18,892 nucleotides of DNA, taken from an uncultured Arcanobacterium sp. (GTDB taxonomy: Bacteria > Actinomycetota > Actinomycetes > Actinomycetales > Actinomycetaceae). How positions within the stretch are numbered: the stretch's first letter is position 1; every line of letters starts with the position of its first letter. The notes beneath the pieces are model-generated. The model had not been told where the DNA came from. It saw only the letters and a program-made list of their open reading frames with translations, and searched no databases. The translations under genes and the position numbers were made by a program. Below, piece by piece: positions 1 through 7,854 of this stretch. The DNA lies in NCBI RefSeq assembly GCF_947253055.1, contig NZ_CAMXYE010000020.1, positions 1 to 18,892 of the forward strand, in the 5' to 3' direction.

Positions 1-48
1 AGATTAGAATAACGGTCTCGTGGGCTCGGAGATGTGTATAAGAGACAG
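1..48 (+). other. Illumina Nextera adapter and index at left end (artefact)
   Basis: Positions 15-48 read as the Nextera read-2 transposase adapter, ending in the Tn5 mosaic end (AGATGTGTATAAGAGACAG, 30-48). Positions 5-14 (TAGAATAACG) sit where the 10-base i7 index belongs, and 1-4 (AGAT) match the end of the P7 oligonucleotide. This is library sequence and not part of the organism. The same index and adapter recur inverted at the right end. Confidence 0.98.
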
Positions 49-478
49 CTTCTTTCCCGTCCAATTCCACATATAAAGCACCGATAGCTTTGCCTTCCCA
101 AAATAGCGGCGCTATCCGTCCGGGCAAAATTTTGGCGGTCGGTTTACCATCTTTCAGCTGCGGCACCGTAGCTACCGGCACCGAATTACCAATCTGAAAA
201 TTTCGCACTTGTGCAGCTGTAAAGTCCGGAAAAACTTCCGGAGCGAAAGATTGCAGTATTGCCGGCCCGCGCTGCGCTAACCACTGATCAAATTCAGAAA
301 TCGGCTCAGATTCATTGTTAATACGCGGTGCAACCTGGCGCAGGTCAGATGCTGCTGCGCTACCTGAAGAAGCAGCTACCTGTGTATCTACCGATGAACT
401 AGTTGAAGGAGTAGCACAGGCAGAGAGCAAACTGAGGCACAGTATCCCCAGTACACGCCCTATTTTTTTCACCCGCAT
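49..478 (-). CDS. Putative lipoprotein, 3' end cut off by the window edge
   Basis: This open frame starts at ATG 478-476 and runs off the left end, giving about 143 residues without a stop. The N terminus is a lipoprotein signal: basic start (MRVKK), hydrophobic core (ILCLSLLS) and lipobox LSAC with the lipidated Cys at residue 21. A Ser/Ala/Thr-rich linker follows to about residue 45, then a globular-looking region containing PISEFDQWLAQRGP and ALYVELDG. The product should sit on the outer face of the membrane. I do not recognise the mature domain and assign no function. A GGAG lies upstream of the start. The gene begins 44 bp after the tsaE stop on the same strand and is probably co-transcribed with it. 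The C terminus cannot be judged. Confidence 0.8.
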
Positions 479-522
479 ATCTCTCTACTCCGCTTCTAGC
501 GCCGCTTTATTCTCCGTGTACT

Positions 523-1068
523 TTACTCTACTGTAGTAGCCGGAGGGAGCTGTAATTTTTGCAATTCTGCAGCTTGCGCAATAATCTCTACTAGTTCCGT
601 GCTACGCGCGCCATAAGAAGTAAGCAAGAGTTCCCGCGGCGCATCACCGTAGAGATCAGCAGGCTCTGCACCCAAATCACTACCTTCCGGGCGGGAAATT
701 TGAATCTCTAAGCGATCGGTGGAAAGCACTTCGGTTTTTCCCTTTCCCCACTCCACCACCGTCAACGCCGTATCGAAAGTGGTATCTAAATCCAGTGCGT
801 CGAGCTCTTCTAAGGAAGTGAGCCGGTAGGCATCTACATGCACTAAATCTAAATTACTGCCGCGATAAATCTGGGCAATTACGAAAGTAGGAGAAGATAC
901 GCTCGTACGCACTCCCATACCGCGCGCAATCCCCTGCGTAAGGGTGGTCTTTCCCGCACCTAGCGGGCCATTTAGCATTATAAAATCTCCACCCTGCGCA
1001 TTACTCCCGAGGACGGCACCAACTGCCTGTATATCTTCTGCAAGCGGCACGTGTAAAGCAAGCTGCAT
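523..1068 (-). CDS. tsaE: tRNA t6A37 biosynthesis ATPase TsaE
   Basis: TsaE is the small ATPase that works with TsaB and TsaD in making N6-threonylcarbamoyladenosine at position 37 of ANN-decoding tRNAs, in the cytoplasm. The 181-residue product shows the Walker A motif GPLGAGKTT (34-42), SPTF (59-62), the HVDAYRL motif (77-83) and VVEWG (104-108), all typical of the family. Residues after about 145 form a less conserved, Ala/Glu-rich tail that makes it somewhat longer than the shortest members. The ATG is preceded by AAGGAG at good spacing. It follows alr after 65 bp. In many actinobacteria tsaB, rimI and tsaD come next, but here a lipoprotein gene follows, so those partners must be elsewhere or beyond the window. 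Confidence 0.97.
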   Translation of the reverse strand: MQLALHVPLAEDIQAVGAVLGSNAQGGDFIMLNGPLGAGKTTLTQGIARGMGVRTSVSSPTFVIAQIYRGSNLDLVHVDAYRLTSLEELDALDLDTTFDTALTVVEWGKGKTEVLSTDRLEIQISRPEGSDLGAEPADLYGDAPRELLLTSYGARSTELVEIIAQAAELQKLQLPPATTVE

Positions 1069-1133
1069 TTCTATTTCTCCTTCTCAAACCGCCTATTATC
1101 CAACTCGAACGCTGAATATCTACTCCGCACTCG

Positions 1134-2279
1134 TCATTCCACATACTGGCGAGGAATACGGGCTCCTAAACGGCAAATAATTTCATATCCAATAGTGCCG
1201 GAATCAGCTGCCCAATCGTCCGCAGTCGCATATCCTTTTGCCGAATCACCGAAAAGCACTGCAATATCTCCGGGCTGCACTCCGGGAGCATCTACGACGA
1301 ACTGATCCATACAAATTCGCCCCAGAATCGGGCAATCCTGTCCATTAATCACCACACTCGCACTATTAGAGGCATGACGAGGCACTCCGTCTGCATATCC
1401 AAGTGGCACCGTACCTAAGTGAGTCGCTTTCTCGAGAGTGACGGTGTGCCCGTAGCTAATGCCGGTACCGGCTGGCACATCGCGTGTGGATACAATATCT
1501 GCCTCTAGCTGCATTACCGGACGTAAATCGAGCTCTTCCGCTGTAGCCAATTCAGGATTTGGACTCAATCCGTAGAGCATAGCCCCGAGCCGCACCATCG
1601 AGTATCGCGTTTCCGGATGCCAAAGTAAACCAGCTGAAGCAGCTAAGTGGCAAAATTGCACTTCTAGACCGGCAGATTCCAAAACTTGGCGAGCTTCTTC
1701 AAAAATAGCTACCTGCTGGTCGGTAGTGGGAGAAGAAAGTTCATCTGCGCGAGCTAAATGCGACCACAGCCCCACCATTTCCAGCAGACCACGCCGCCGG
1801 TACTCTACTAGTTTTGGCACTACTTGCCGGAATTCCTCGAGCAAGAATCCACTCCGCGCCATGCCGGTATCTACTTCTATATGCACCCGTGCCGCTATAT
1901 TGAGCTTCTCCGCCGCCGCTATTATTTCATCTAAGGTCCACTGCGCACCTACCGAAAGATCAATACCGAGAGTGAGCGCTTCGGCAAAAGGTGAACCTGG
2001 TTCGGCAATTAAAGCCAGCATTCTCCCGCGCTGCTGCAAGGTCTTGCGCAGTTGAATAGCTTCACCTAGCTGCGCTACACCTAACCAATTAACTCCCGCA
2101 TCTAAGGCCCACCGGCTGATTTCCTCTTTCCCGTGCCCATAGGCATCTGCTTTCACAATCGCAAGAATCTCGGTATCCCCTGCTAAATCCCGAGCTCGCT
2201 GCAAATTATGTAAAAACGCTGAGCGAGAGATGAGCGCGCGCGAAGGATAATAACCATCTTGAATGCTTGAATCTGGCAT
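1134..2279 (-). CDS. alr: Alanine racemase
   Basis: PLP-dependent interconversion of L- and D-alanine, supplying D-Ala for peptidoglycan. The product is 381 residues, normal for the family. The PLP lysine is K43 in AIVKADAYGHG, the conserved Arg is R142 in DTGMARSG, and the second catalytic base is Y276 in GISYGHTV. RLGAMLYGLSP (230-240) and GRICMDQF (320-327) are also characteristic. The ATG overlaps the TAA of nnr by one base (TAATG, 2281-2277), which suggests translational coupling, and AAGGAAGGA lies about 7 bases upstream. The nnr-alr-tsaE grouping is a common actinobacterial arrangement. Confidence 0.98.
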   Translation of the reverse strand: MPDSSIQDGYYPSRALISRSAFLHNLQRARDLAGDTEILAIVKADAYGHGKEEISRWALDAGVNWLGVAQLGEAIQLRKTLQQRGRMLALIAEPGSPFAEALTLGIDLSVGAQWTLDEIIAAAEKLNIAARVHIEVDTGMARSGFLLEEFRQVVPKLVEYRRRGLLEMVGLWSHLARADELSSPTTDQQVAIFEEARQVLESAGLEVQFCHLAASAGLLWHPETRYSMVRLGAMLYGLSPNPELATAEELDLRPVMQLEADIVSTRDVPAGTGISYGHTVTLEKATHLGTVPLGYADGVPRHASNSASVVINGQDCPILGRICMDQFVVDAPGVQPGDIAVLFGDSAKGYATADDWAADSGTIGYEIICRLGARIPRQYVE

Positions 2280-3928
2280 TAATAAATCCTTCCTTTCGGC
2301 GAATCTGCTAGTGCAAAAGGCACAGCACCGATAATATCGCTGGCTTTTATAGGTTTGCCTGATTTAGCTAAGTGGTGTGGCTGATATCGCCCTGCCAATT
2401 TTACTTCTTTATCTAGCTCTAGCTGCTCGGCGGCTATTTTTCCCGCGGTGGAGTGTAGATATACCGCCGCCGCAGCTGCTTCTACTAAGAGTTGCTCGGA
2501 AAAATTCAGCGCGCTCTCTTGCGCGCGTGCCCCCTCTATTCGGTGTTGCGCTGCTATTCGGTGCTGCTCTACCACGCGCTGCCGAGCCGCTAATTGCCCT
2601 AGTATTCCTCCTAATATTCCCGCCAGCACATCGCCAGAGCCAGCAGTCGCCAACCAGCCAGAGGAATTTCCCTGCGCCGCTAGGTATCCGCTCGGACTCG
2701 CTATTACGGTTATTGCTCCTTTTAATACTACTACTGCCTTGGTATACAGCGCTGCTTGCTGTGCCCACTTCCGAGGCTGCGCCAAAATATCCTCCCCACT
2801 TATGTTTTCCCCATAGGCACGCAGCAGCCGGCACAGCTCACCGGTGTGCGGAGTCAAAATAATTGGGGTAGCCACGTCATCCGGCCAGCCGTCTCTCTCT
2901 GCCAATAATTGCAGACCACCCGCATCTAAAACTATTGGGATTCCGCGGGTGCACAGCTCGAAAAAGACTTCTTGCAGCGGAGCAATTTCCACTATTCCAC
3001 TGCCAATCACTGCGGCATCTATTTTTCCAGCTACCGGCACCACTTCTGGGCAAGCACTCGCCACCAGAGGGCTCTCCCCTAAGTAACGCACCATACCGGC
3101 ACCCACTGCTTGTGCACCTTGGGTGCAAAGCACTCCTGCCCCTGGATATTGCCGCGACCCCGCATAAATACCCACTACTCCACGCGTATATTTATTATCG
3201 GCAATACTCGGCGCGGAAAAGAATCGCTTCCTATCTGTTTTTTCAAACTGTATTACCGCCGGTGCGCCCGCCAAATAGGGGGCGAAACCTAAATCAGCAA
3301 TTTCTATTTCTCCGGCATAATGCGCAGCTGGCGGCAGCAATAATCCTGGCTTTAAGCACCCCATAGCGATGGTAGCGGCAGCTGGTAGATATTGACCAGG
3401 TATCTCCCCCGTATCGGCATCAATTCCAGAGGGAATATCTATTGCCACAATATAAGGGGGCGTCTTAGAAACTAAATCTCTTCGCTCCGCGTTCAGAATT
3501 TCTAGCCAATCTGCAAGAGGAGGGCGCGGAGCTCCTTGTACCCCAATCCCCAGCAAACCATCTATCCAAATTTCGGCTCGTTGCGCCATTTTTTTCAACT
3601 GCGCCGCAGAAGGATTTTCCAGTATTTGCACTCCAGCACGCCGCGCCGCCGCGCTTGCCTCCTGATGAGCGGGTGCCACTACTACGGCCGCTACCGGCAT
3701 TCCACGCCGCGCTAAGTAGGCACCGGCATAGAGCGCATCGCCCCCGTTATTTCCTTTCCCCGCCAAAACTAGTACAGATTGCAACGCGAGCGCGAGATTA
3801 GCTTTTTTACAGTGCCGAATTACGTGCTGGGCAGCAATATAAGCAGCTTCCTGCATAAGCGGGCGCCCCTTAGCTAAAAGTGGAGCTTCAGCGGCTCGCA
3901 CCTGCGAAGTAGAGTAACTGCACTGCAT
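2279..3928 (-). CDS. nnr: Bifunctional NAD(P)HX epimerase / ADP-dependent NAD(P)HX dehydratase
   Basis: Repairs hydrated NADH and NADPH: the N-terminal YjeF-type domain epimerises NAD(P)HX and the C-terminal ribokinase-like domain dehydrates it using ADP. With the ATG at 3928 the protein is 549 residues. N-domain: GKGNNGGDALYAG (57-69) and AIDIPSGIDADTG (162-174). C-domain: KYTRGVVGIYAGS (246-258), ILTPHTGEL (357-365) and ATAGSGDVLAG (427-437). The frame is open to a TTG at 4012, but the extra 28 residues are charged and unlike the family, and MQCSYSTSQVRAAE matches the usual N terminus. Only a weak AGAAAG lies before the ATG. Residues about 446-480 look like a Gln/Arg/Ala-rich insertion just after the nucleotide motif, containing an 18-bp tandem duplication (2536-2571). 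Confidence 0.95.
   Translation of the reverse strand: MQCSYSTSQVRAAEAPLLAKGRPLMQEAAYIAAQHVIRHCKKANLALALQSVLVLAGKGNNGGDALYAGAYLARRGMPVAAVVVAPAHQEASAAARRAGVQILENPSAAQLKKMAQRAEIWIDGLLGIGVQGAPRPPLADWLEILNAERRDLVSKTPPYIVAIDIPSGIDADTGEIPGQYLPAAATIAMGCLKPGLLLPPAAHYAGEIEIADLGFAPYLAGAPAVIQFEKTDRKRFFSAPSIADNKYTRGVVGIYAGSRQYPGAGVLCTQGAQAVGAGMVRYLGESPLVASACPEVVPVAGKIDAAVIGSGIVEIAPLQEVFFELCTRGIPIVLDAGGLQLLAERDGWPDDVATPIILTPHTGELCRLLRAYGENISGEDILAQPRKWAQQAALYTKAVVVLKGAITVIASPSGYLAAQGNSSGWLATAGSGDVLAGILGGILGQLAARQRVVEQHRIAAQHRIEGARAQESALNFSEQLLVEAAAAAVYLHSTAGKIAAEQLELDKEVKLAGRYQPHHLAKSGKPIKASDIIGAVPFALADSPKGRIY
2536..2571. repeat. 18-bp tandem duplication inside nnr
   Basis: Two adjacent 18-bp units (2536-2553 and 2554-2571), both beginning CTATTCGGTG, match at 15 of 18 positions. 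They keep the reading frame and encode the repeated HRI(A/E) segment in the Gln/Arg-rich insertion of the dehydratase domain. Confidence 0.85.
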
Positions 3929-4081
3929 TTCATTACTTTCTTTTTTACTTTCTTCCTCTATAGAATATCCTACTGCGCGTCTCCTCCCAGTTCGCTCCTT
4001 TTTTTCTAGCAAGTTAAACTACGAGGTAGAGATAAAAAGTAGCAGGATAGCTCCGCGCCACGCCCAAAATTGAGGAAAATT

Positions 4082-5032
4082 ATGCCTAATCTTTCACAAG
4101 AATTCGCTCCATTTATGCGTATTTCTAGCCAACATTGGCGCTCTTTAGCTACTTCTACGGAGATGCCTATCACCGCAGCAGAAGTAAAAAAACTTGCCTC
4201 TATCGGAGATCCCATCACAATTGCAGAAGCGGATGCTATCTATCGCCCGCTTTCTGCACTTATGCAGCGCTATGCCCGCAATAACCGCTCTCTGCTCGCA
4301 GAAACTGACGATTTTCTAAATGTGCATTCTCCTCATACTCCCTGGATAATCGGGATAGCTGGTTCAGTAGCAGTAGGGAAATCCACTACGGCGCGCCTAC
4401 TCCAGGCCTTAATGAGCCGCTGGCCAGATACGCCGAACGTAGATCTAGTGCCTACCGATGGATTTATCTATCCAAATAGCTATTTAGAAAAGCGCGGCCT
4501 GCTCAACCGAAAAGGATTTCCCGAGTCCTATGATTTTCCCTCCCTGCTGAACTTTTTAGCAGATGTAAAAGCCGGAAAGGAAAATCTGGAAGTTCCTATC
4601 TACGACCATGTGACCTACGATATTCTGCCCGGGCAAACCCTGAAAATAAATAGGCCAGATATTCTCATTATCGAAGGGCTGAACGTATTACAACCTCCCA
4701 AATATAAAGCAGATTCAGCTGATTTTCGCGCTGTTTCTGATTATTTTGATTTCTCTATCTATATAGATGCTGATGAAACCGCCTTAGAAGATTGGTATAT
4801 GAGCCGTTTCCACCAGCTTTGGGAAGACGCACTCCATAACGAAGAATCTTTCTTCACTAATTTCACGCATCTCACCCCGCAAGAGGCTTCCCAAATGGCA
4901 CGGGACGTGTGGCGCACTATAAATCTGCCAAATCTGCGCGAAAATATAGCACCCACCCGTTCCAGGGCTACGGTTATTCTGCGCAAAGGGGCAAATCACT
5001 CCGTAGAAGAAGTATTGCTGCGCAAACTCTAG
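4082..5032 (+). CDS. coaA: Pantothenate kinase, type I
   Basis: Phosphorylates pantothenate to 4'-phosphopantothenate, the first committed step of coenzyme A synthesis. With the ATG at 4082 (TGAGGAAA upstream) the protein is 316 residues, as expected for bacterial CoaA. A TTG start at 4070 would add only four residues and has no better ribosome site. P-loop GSVAVGKS (94-101), PTDGF (124-128), the conserved YDHVTYD (174-180), and IIEGLNVLQ (196-204) are clear. It is the only plus-strand gene here. It is divergent from nnr, with about 150 bp between start codons, and convergent with glmM. Its stop TAG (5030-5032) and the glmM stop share the palindrome CTAG. Confidence 0.97.
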   Translation: MPNLSQEFAPFMRISSQHWRSLATSTEMPITAAEVKKLASIGDPITIAEADAIYRPLSALMQRYARNNRSLLAETDDFLNVHSPHTPWIIGIAGSVAVGKSTTARLLQALMSRWPDTPNVDLVPTDGFIYPNSYLEKRGLLNRKGFPESYDFPSLLNFLADVKAGKENLEVPIYDHVTYDILPGQTLKINRPDILIIEGLNVLQPPKYKADSADFRAVSDYFDFSIYIDADETALEDWYMSRFHQLWEDALHNEESFFTNFTHLTPQEASQMARDVWRTINLPNLRENIAPTRSRATVILRKGANHSVEEVLLRKL

Positions 5033-6360
5033 AGGGAAATTTTCTCTTTTACAACCCCGGCCAAGTAGGCAGCAGCTGCATCAGATTTCTCCTGCGTCTC
5101 CGCTTCCACCATTACCCGCACCAAGGGTTCGGTGCCGGAAGCGCGCAAGAGTACGCGCCCAGTCTGCCCGAGATCACTTTCCACCTCTGCCACTTCTTTC
5201 GCCAGCTCTGATACCCGCGTCTTATCTACATTAGGCACATTCACCAAACTCTGCGGCAATTTCTTCACAAACTCCACCATCTCATGCAAAGACTGGCCAT
5301 GCTGAGCAATTTGCGAAGCTACTAATACCGCAGTAAGAGTGCCGTCACCCGTGGTGGCATGATCGAGATTAATGATATGCCCGGACTGCTCGCCCCCGAG
5401 GTTGTAGCCTTTTGCCAGCATCTCTTCCAACACGTAACGATCTCCCACTTTAGTGGATACCGTCTTAATTCCTTTATCTTTCATCGCCAGATGCAGTCCA
5501 AGATTCGACATCACCGTCAATACCAGAGTATTGCGCTTTAACCGGCCCTCTTCTTTCATCGTAACTGCCAGCATACCCATGATTTGGTCGCCATCAACTA
5601 ATACGCCATTCTTATCCACAGCTAGACAGCGATCAGCATCTCCGTCAAAAGCGAAGCCAAAATCAGCATGCGTGGCTACAGTCAATGCCTGCAACTGCTC
5701 TGGATGAGTAGAGCCGCAGTTATCGTTAATATTCTTCCCATCGGGAGCCGCATTGATGACCACTACATCTGCTCCCAATTTCTGGAATACGCGCGGAGCC
5801 ACATCAGACGCGGCTCCGTTAGCGCAATCCAAAGCAATACGCAGCCCGTGCAGCGGCGTACCACAACGAATCAGGTGATCCATATAGTAGCGGTCAGAAA
5901 CTAATACATTTTCAGCTACGTGCCCTACGGCTTCCCCAATCGGATGTTCCCAATCCGTGGACAACGCTTTTTCAATTTCATCTTCAATCGCATCGTCAAG
6001 TTTGAAACCGTCGCCATTAATGAACTTAATGCCGTTATCTTGCATAGGATTATGCGAAGCAGAAATCACTACTCCCAGATCATAATCTTGCTCGCAAGTA
6101 AGATAGGCGACGCCGGGAGTGGGAATCTCATTCACATGCTCCACATCTATTCCCGCACTCGACAATCCAGCCGCCATAGCGTTAGAAAGCATAGCCGAAG
6201 ACTGCCGGGTATCGCGCCCGATAACTGCGCGGCGGCGGCCGCCAGAACTGTGCCCCGCCAAGACCCGGGCAGCAGCTGCACCTAACTGTAAAGCAAAATC
6301 TGCAGTTAAATCCTTATTAGCTAATCCCCGTACTCCGTCAGTTCCAAATAAACGTGCCAT
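5029..6360 (-). CDS. glmM: Phosphoglucosamine mutase
   Basis: Interconverts glucosamine-6-phosphate and glucosamine-1-phosphate on the way to UDP-GlcNAc for the cell wall. From ATG 6360 the product is 443 residues, the family length. The start MARLFGTDGVRG is canonical and has AAGGAG 7 bases upstream; upstream in-frame codons are rejected. The catalytic phosphoserine is S102 in ISASHNP, the metal loop is DGDADR (239-244), the sugar-specificity loop GGEQSGH (322-328), and the phosphate-binding site RASGTEP (406-412). It is separated from rpsI by a strong terminator and so probably has its own promoter. In many actinobacteria glmM follows rpsI, as here. Confidence 0.98.
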   Translation of the reverse strand: MARLFGTDGVRGLANKDLTADFALQLGAAAARVLAGHSSGGRRRAVIGRDTRQSSAMLSNAMAAGLSSAGIDVEHVNEIPTPGVAYLTCEQDYDLGVVISASHNPMQDNGIKFINGDGFKLDDAIEDEIEKALSTDWEHPIGEAVGHVAENVLVSDRYYMDHLIRCGTPLHGLRIALDCANGAASDVAPRVFQKLGADVVVINAAPDGKNINDNCGSTHPEQLQALTVATHADFGFAFDGDADRCLAVDKNGVLVDGDQIMGMLAVTMKEEGRLKRNTLVLTVMSNLGLHLAMKDKGIKTVSTKVGDRYVLEEMLAKGYNLGGEQSGHIINLDHATTGDGTLTAVLVASQIAQHGQSLHEMVEFVKKLPQSLVNVPNVDKTRVSELAKEVAEVESDLGQTGRVLLRASGTEPLVRVMVEAETQEKSDAAAAYLAGVVKEKISL

Positions 6361-6596
6361 TATTTCTCCTTTATAGGCAGGTAGCTCTAGGCATAATTTA
6401 TAAGCACACTTGCGCACTCAACGTCACTATTATTCCACTTCTGGGCTTTTTCTGGGCGCGACACAGCCCAATAAGGCACATTTGCTTATTAGGAGGGATT
6501 TTCAAAAGCTGGCTACTTAGAAAATTTGGGCAGCGCCGGAAGTGAGGGCGAATTTTTCCGTGCCCCAACGTTTTTTGGAAAATTCTCCACCCGAAT
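6361..6596 (-). promoter_or_regulatory. glmM upstream region with a weak promoter candidate
   Basis: This non-coding stretch lies between the rpsI terminator and glmM. On the minus strand TTGAGT (6421-6416) and AATTAT (6398-6393) are 17 bases apart and could be -35 and -10 elements; overlapping choices such as TATAAA make the exact -10 uncertain. Further upstream are short inverted repeats, AATAAG/CTTATT and TGGGCT/AGCCCA, which overlap in the 6450-6492 region and might form small hairpins. I see no coding potential. Confidence 0.3.
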
Positions 6597-6632
6597 AAAA
6601 AAATTGGGGAGGAGCAACAGCTCCTCCCCAAT
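6597..6632 (-). terminator. Rho-independent terminator after rpsI
   Basis: On the minus strand an ATTGGGGAGGAGC arm, a TGTT loop and the complementary GCTCCTCCCCAAT arm (stem 6603-6632) are followed by seven T residues (plus-strand A run 6597-6603). It begins 12 bases after the rpsI stop. This is the strongest terminator in the window and closes the rplM-rpsI unit. Confidence 0.95.
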
Positions 6633-6644
6633 AAAAAGTGTCGT

Positions 6645-7133
6645 TTAACGCTTGGAGAACTGGGAAGCCTTGCGGGCTTTCTTTAAACCAGCCTTCTTGC
6701 GCTCCACGGCGCGGGAATCGCGAGTGAGGAATCCGGCTTTCTTCAATGCCGAACGATTCGCTTCCCGATCAATTTCGTTCAGGGCCCGAGCAATTCCCAG
6801 ACGCACCGCGCCGGCTTGCCCGGAGGGGCCACCTCCATTGATACGCGCGATTACGTCGAAGCGACCGACTAAATCGAGCAGTACGAAAGGAGAATTAATG
6901 AGCTGCTGGTGCAGCTTATTGGGGAAATAATCTTCCAGGGTACGACCATTAATGGTCCAATTTCCCGTGCCCGGAACTAAACGGACGCGAGCTACTGCGC
7001 TCTTGCGCCGCCCTAATCCTTGCCCGGGAGCAGTCAGAGAAACTCCCTGACCAGTCTGCGGAGCTTCGCTCTCGCTGGTGTATGAGCTGAGATTCTCTTC
7101 CAGCTCTTCAGTTTCTACGGTGGTGTCAGCCAC
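6645..7133 (-). CDS. rpsI: 30S ribosomal protein S9
   Basis: S9 sits in the head of the small subunit, its basic C-terminal tail reaching toward the P-site tRNA. The 162-residue product has the S9 core from GRRKSAVARVRLVPG (about 41-55) and ends in the conserved SKR. An acidic N-terminal extension of about 37 residues (MADTTVETEELEEN...) precedes the core, as in other actinobacterial S9 proteins. The start is GTG with AAGGAG four bases upstream. It lies 56 bp after rplM, the usual pair. Confidence 0.98.
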   Translation of the reverse strand: MADTTVETEELEENLSSYTSESEAPQTGQGVSLTAPGQGLGRRKSAVARVRLVPGTGNWTINGRTLEDYFPNKLHQQLINSPFVLLDLVGRFDVIARINGGGPSGQAGAVRLGIARALNEIDREANRSALKKAGFLTRDSRAVERKKAGLKKARKASQFSKR

Positions 7134-7189
7134 GGTACTCCTTAAAATCTAAACGGTTGTTTTCGAAGCCGTTGAGGACTCCAAAATAA

Positions 7190-7633
7190 TTACTGGGCAA
7201 TCTTGGTCAGTTCGAAAGGAACCGGCTGCTGAGCTTGATGCGGATGCTCAGCTCCTCGATATACCTTAAGCCGAGAAATCTGGCTGCGCCCTAATCTATT
7301 CTTCGGCAGCATCCCGGCGACTGCTTTTATTACTGCTTTCTCCGGATTCTCTGCCAATAATTCCGCGTATGAAGTAGCCTTTAGCCCACCCGGGTATCCC
7401 GAGTGATGATAAGCCTTTTTCTGCTCGCGCTTAGAACCAGTCAGAGCCACCTTATCTGCGTTAATAATGATGACGAAATCGCCAAGATCCGCATGGGGAG
7501 CAAATGTCGGCTTATGCTTCCCACGGAGCAGAGGGGCAACTTGAGCTGCCAAACGGCCCAGGACGACGTCAGTAGCATCAACAATGTACCACTTATGTTC
7601 AATATCGCCGGGCTTCGGTGTATACGTACGCAC
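7190..7633 (-). CDS. rplM: 50S ribosomal protein L13
   Basis: An early-assembling large-subunit protein. The 147-residue product starts MRTYTPKPGDIEHKWYIVDA, as expected for actinobacterial L13, and contains LRGKHKPTFAPHADLGDFV and the conserved MLPKNRLGR (108-116). The start is GTG with GAAGG eight bases upstream. It is preceded by its own promoter and a hairpin-containing leader of about 125 nt, and followed by rpsI. Confidence 0.98.
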   Translation of the reverse strand: MRTYTPKPGDIEHKWYIVDATDVVLGRLAAQVAPLLRGKHKPTFAPHADLGDFVIIINADKVALTGSKREQKKAYHHSGYPGGLKATSYAELLAENPEKAVIKAVAGMLPKNRLGRSQISRLKVYRGAEHPHQAQQPVPFELTKIAQ

Positions 7634-7661
7634 TATCGTAGCCTTCGTTTCTTAAGTCTGT

Positions 7662-7690
7662 GGGCAGAGTCTGTAAAAGTATATCTGCCC
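7662..7690 (-). promoter_or_regulatory. Hairpin in the rplM leader
   Basis: A perfect 7-bp inverted repeat, GGGCAGA/TCTGCCC, with a 15-nt loop ends about 29 bases upstream of the rplM GTG, close to the ribosome site. It lies within the mRNA predicted from the promoter at 7766-7794. It could be a feedback site for L13 or a simple mRNA structure; no family model was matched. Confidence 0.45.
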
Positions 7691-7765
7691 GATGGTCAAG
7701 ATTAACTGCTGCGCTTAATTTGGGACGAGTGGGAAATTATCCACAAACATACACAACGATATATA

Positions 7766-7794
7766 ACTCTATCTTTTCCGCTTCCACCCGTCAA
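7766..7794 (-). promoter_or_regulatory. Promoter of rplM-rpsI
   Basis: On the minus strand TTGACG (7794-7789) and TAGAGT (7771-7766) are spaced by exactly 17 bases, close to the housekeeping sigma consensus (TTGACA, TANNNT). The site lies in the truA-rplM gap and predicts a leader of about 125 nt before the rplM GTG. Confidence 0.7.
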
Positions 7795-7812
7795 AGAAAC
7801 TAAGAAGGCTGT

Positions 7813-7845
7813 GAGAGGTTTCATGCTAAAACAGCTTCACCTCTC
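7813..7845 (-). terminator. Stem-loop after truA, possible weak terminator
   Basis: GAGAGGT (7813-7819) pairs with ACCTCTC (7839-7845), with an inner GCT/AGC pairing. It lies 9 bases after the truA stop. The downstream minus-strand sequence is only moderately T-rich and the T residues are not adjacent to the stem, so termination would be inefficient. Confidence 0.4.
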
Positions 7846-7854
7846 CGAAGGCCG

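Noticed and set aside
315..536. Plus-strand open frame of 73 codons at the left end
   Set aside because: It lies opposite the lipoprotein start and signal peptide, which have a clear lipobox and ribosome site.
2377..3366. Several plus-strand open frames opposite nnr, up to 161 codons
   Set aside because: No recognisable motif or ribosome site; shadow frames of a well-supported gene.
3929..4012. TTG at 4012 as the nnr start
   Set aside because: It would add a charged 28-residue leader unlike the family and has no ribosome site; the ATG at 3928 gives a normal N terminus.
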